Translations under genes and position numbers: made by a program
Origin: Opitutia bacterium
GTDB taxonomy: Bacteria > Verrucomicrobiota > Verrucomicrobiia > Opitutales > Coraliomargaritaceae
NCBI GenBank assembly: GCA_003503355.1
Contig: DOCS01000156.1
Coordinates: 8,984 to 17,529, forward strand
Length of the DNA: 8,546 bases
Direction: 5' to 3'
Notes under the pieces: generated by a model
The model's database searches: none
What the model was told of the DNA's origin: nothing
Seen by the model: only the letters and a program-made list of their open reading frames with translations
In this document: positions 6,798 through 8,546 of the stretch, in pieces
Layout: every line of letters starts with the position of its first letter
Position numbering within the stretch: the stretch's first letter is position 1

Positions 6798-8546
6798 TTA
6801 GTGAGAGGAATGGTCATGACCGTGGTCATCGTGACCGTGGGCACTGTGATCGTCATGCGCAGGTACTGCATGTGAATCATGACCCGCGCCATGGTCGTCG
6901 TGCCCTGCTCCGTGATCGCCGTGGCTACCATGTCCATAGCGCTCATCATATTGAGCGTATGCGTATGGTTTTTCGTAGGCATCCGGCATTTCAGGATTCG
7001 GATTGCGAAGACGTGCGAGGTAAGTCGTGCGAGGACGTGCATTGAGGTAACCGAGTACCGAATAGTTACGTTCGCTGGCCTTCATCTGAGAAACTTCAGA
7101 GTCCGCATCGGAGATATCACCGAAAGTAATCGCATCTGTTGGGCAAGCCTGTTGGCACGCTACCTTGATGTTACCATCAGGGATACGAATGTCATCGGAA
7201 GCACCTGCGAGGCGCTTTTGCTCGATCTTAGCAGATTCAATACGCTGCGTGCAGAATGTGCACTTCTCCATAACACCACGCATACGCACGGTGACATTTG
7301 GATTCGCGTTCATCTTCTCAAGCTCTGGCTCGTCGACAGGACCAAGCGGTCCCTTGTAGAATTCACCGATCTGACGCTTGTTCCAGTCAAGGAAGTTAAA
7401 GCGACGCACCTTGTAGGGGCAATTGTTTGCGCAATAGCGGGTGCCCACGCAACGGTTATACGCCATTGTATTCAGGCCTTGTGAGTCGTGCACGGTCGCA
7501 TTCACAGGGCAAACCTGCTCACAAGGTGCATTCTCACAGTGCTGACACATCATGCCCATGAAGGACACTTGAACGTCATCCGGCACTTCCGTCTGGTCAT
7601 ATTTCTCAGCAGAGAAATAACGATCGATACGCATCCAGTGCATCTCACGGCCACGCAGGACCTGATCTTTACCGACGATCGGCACATTATTTTCGCTTTG
7701 GCAGGCAACCACACAAGCCGTGCAACCGGTGCAGCTGTTCAAATCAATCGCCATGCCCCACTGCTGTGGCACTGGGAACTTATCTTCATTCCCTTCCCAA
7801 ACTTTAACGTTCGGCAATGGCTTGGAGAATGCAGGGTGTTCGTAAGCGGAATTGCCACGATACTGGTTCACCGACTTCTCTTGAAGTGATTTGCCATCGT
7901 CCTTCGCGTAGTTTGATGGAGCGTGTGACTCGACGCCGATCTTATTAACGAAATCAGGTGTCTTGGTGTAAGCAGCTGCAGTGTTCTCGCGAACCAGTGC
8001 GCGGCCTTCCATCGACCAGTGCTCTTGAGTGTTCGCGAGATGGAATGTCTTTTCAGTCAGCTTGATCGACGCACCGAGTGCGCAACCGAGGCTGGAAGAT
8101 GTGCGGACGGCATACGCATCGAACCCTACACCTTGACCAACACGACCGACAACCTTGCGGCCCAACCCGAGTGGCAAGACTACAGTGTAGTTGGCAAGAC
8201 CTGGAACCACGTGAATGGGAGCTTCGATCGTGACACCATTGACAGTCAATTCGACCACCACTGCTTCTTCTTTACCACGGCGAAAATTTGCCTTGTTGGT
8301 TTGAAGCGTACCTTTTGCACCTTCAAAGAAGGCGCTGTCCTTGTTCATCGGCTTCTTCGCTGGGAAGATCTGAATGCCTTGTGCGCTTTCGAGCTCCTTC
8401 GCAAGTGTTGGGCTGATTTGAATCGCATTATCCCAAGTCAACTTGGTGATCGGATCCGGGCACTCCATCATCCAGCCATTATTGGCGTAGCGACCGTCGT
8501 AAGCATGTGAGCTTGGCGCGAAACGGACTTCGAGCTTTTCAGCGCT
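6798..8546 (-). CDS. actB: Alternative complex III subunit ActB (iron-sulfur subunit), 3' part
   Basis: The frame is open to the window edge and gives 582 residues from 8546; numbers here count from there. A Met at residue 26 is internal: upstream codons continue the family pattern [10 protein letters not shown], then [11 protein letters not shown]. This first part is the end of the molybdopterin-oxidoreductase-like domain, which in ACIII holds no molybdenum cofactor. The ferredoxin-like domain follows with 15 cysteines: 272, 275, 278, 282, 334, 337, 342, 346, 366, 372, 376, 429, 432, 464 and 468. That number fits three [4Fe-4S] clusters plus one [3Fe-4S], as known for ActB. These clusters carry electrons from the quinol site. 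The last 45 residues contain 15 histidines. The N-terminal half, including the Tat signal expected in the family, lies outside the window. Confidence 0.95.
   Translation of the reverse strand, partial: SAEKLEVRFAPSSHAYDGRYANNGWMMECPDPITKLTWDNAIQISPTLAKELESAQGIQIFPAKKPMNKDSAFFEGAKGTLQTNKANFRRGKEEAVVVELTVNGVTIEAPIHVVPGLANYTVVLPLGLGRKVVGRVGQGVGFDAYAVRTSSSLGCALGASIKLTEKTFHLANTQEHWSMEGRALVRENTAAAYTKTPDFVNKIGVESHAPSNYAKDDGKSLQEKSVNQYRGNSAYEHPAFSKPLPNVKVWEGNEDKFPVPQQWGMAIDLNSCTGCTACVVACQSENNVPIVGKDQVLRGREMHWMRIDRYFSAEKYDQTEVPDDVQVSFMGMMCQHCENAPCEQVCPVNATVHDSQGLNTMAYNRCVGTRYCANNCPYKVRRFNFLDWNKRQIGEFYKGPLGPVDEPELEKMNANPNVTVRMRGVMEKCTFCTQRIESAKIEQKRLAGASDDIRIPDGNIKVACQQACPTDAITFGDISDADSEVSQMKASERNYSVLGYLNARPRTTYLARLRNPNPEMPDAYEKPYAYAQYDERYGHGSHGDHGAGHDDHGAGHDSHAVPAHDDHSAHGHDDHGHDHSSH
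6801..6935 (-). repeat. Low-complexity His/Asp/Gly-rich coding repeat at the end of actB
   Basis: The final 45 codons of actB are an irregular repeat of G-H-D-D-H / G-A-G-H type units, with 15 His and many Asp and Gly. At DNA level, units such as GGTCATGACC and GTGGTCATCGTGACC recur on the plus strand, so the stretch is also rich in short inverted and direct repeats. It probably grew by slippage. It has no spacer/repeat regularity, so it is not CRISPR. Confidence 0.8.

Noticed and set aside
6801..6935. Repeat-rich DNA at the actB end as a CRISPR or intergenic regulatory repeat
   Set aside because: The repeats are short, irregular and in frame with a His/Asp/Gly-coding tail; no constant repeat with unique spacers.
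6798..8471. Treating the Met codon at 8471 as the start of actB
   Set aside because: The frame is open through 8546 and upstream codons encode family-conserved sequence ([10 protein letters not shown]). The gene simply runs off the window edge.

Overview
The window is one compact, unidirectional respiratory gene cluster. Everything is read on the minus strand, so transcription runs from position 8546 down to 1. Nine protein genes fill it and both end genes are cut by the window. The first six genes in transcription order belong to or accompany alternative complex III (ACIII), a quinol:electron acceptor oxidoreductase that replaces cytochrome bc1. They are actB (3' part, 8546-6798), actC (6773-5274), actD (5274-4738), actE (4728-4075), actF (4070-2796) and a 96-residue membrane protein (2789-2499). 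After a 125-nt gap comes a cbb3-type terminal oxidase module: a CcoN-like subunit (2373-910), a CcoO-type monohaem cytochrome c (910-257) and the start of a third membrane-anchored protein, probably a small cytochrome c in the CcoP position (260-1).

Gene order, protein style and a base composition near 50% GC suggest a Gram-negative bacterium of the Verrucomicrobiota type (Opitutae/Puniceicoccales-like). This is recognition from memory, not a search. Spacing is very tight: two TAATG stop/start overlaps, one ATGA overlap, and gaps of 4 to 24 nt elsewhere, which suggests one long transcript with translational coupling. No RNA genes, mobile elements, CRISPR arrays or convincing terminators were seen.

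In the expected scheme, ActC and ActF hold the membrane quinol site, ActB carries the iron-sulfur clusters, ActE (and ActA, which would lie outside the window) carries c haems, and electrons then pass to a terminal oxidase encoded next door. The ACIII part looks intact: all 15 cluster cysteines of ActB are present, as is the CxxCH/Met pair of ActE.

The surprise is the oxidase catalytic subunit. The CcoN-like protein aligns over its whole length with cbb3 subunit I, but five of the six canonical metal-ligand histidines and the cross-linked active-site tyrosine are replaced. I checked each replaced histidine at codon level. Its CcoO partner keeps a complete haem c site. As written, this subunit should bind neither of its usual b-type haems nor CuB. 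The cluster therefore appears to encode an ACIII linked to a non-catalytic or repurposed cbb3-like complex, and this is the main thing worth following up.
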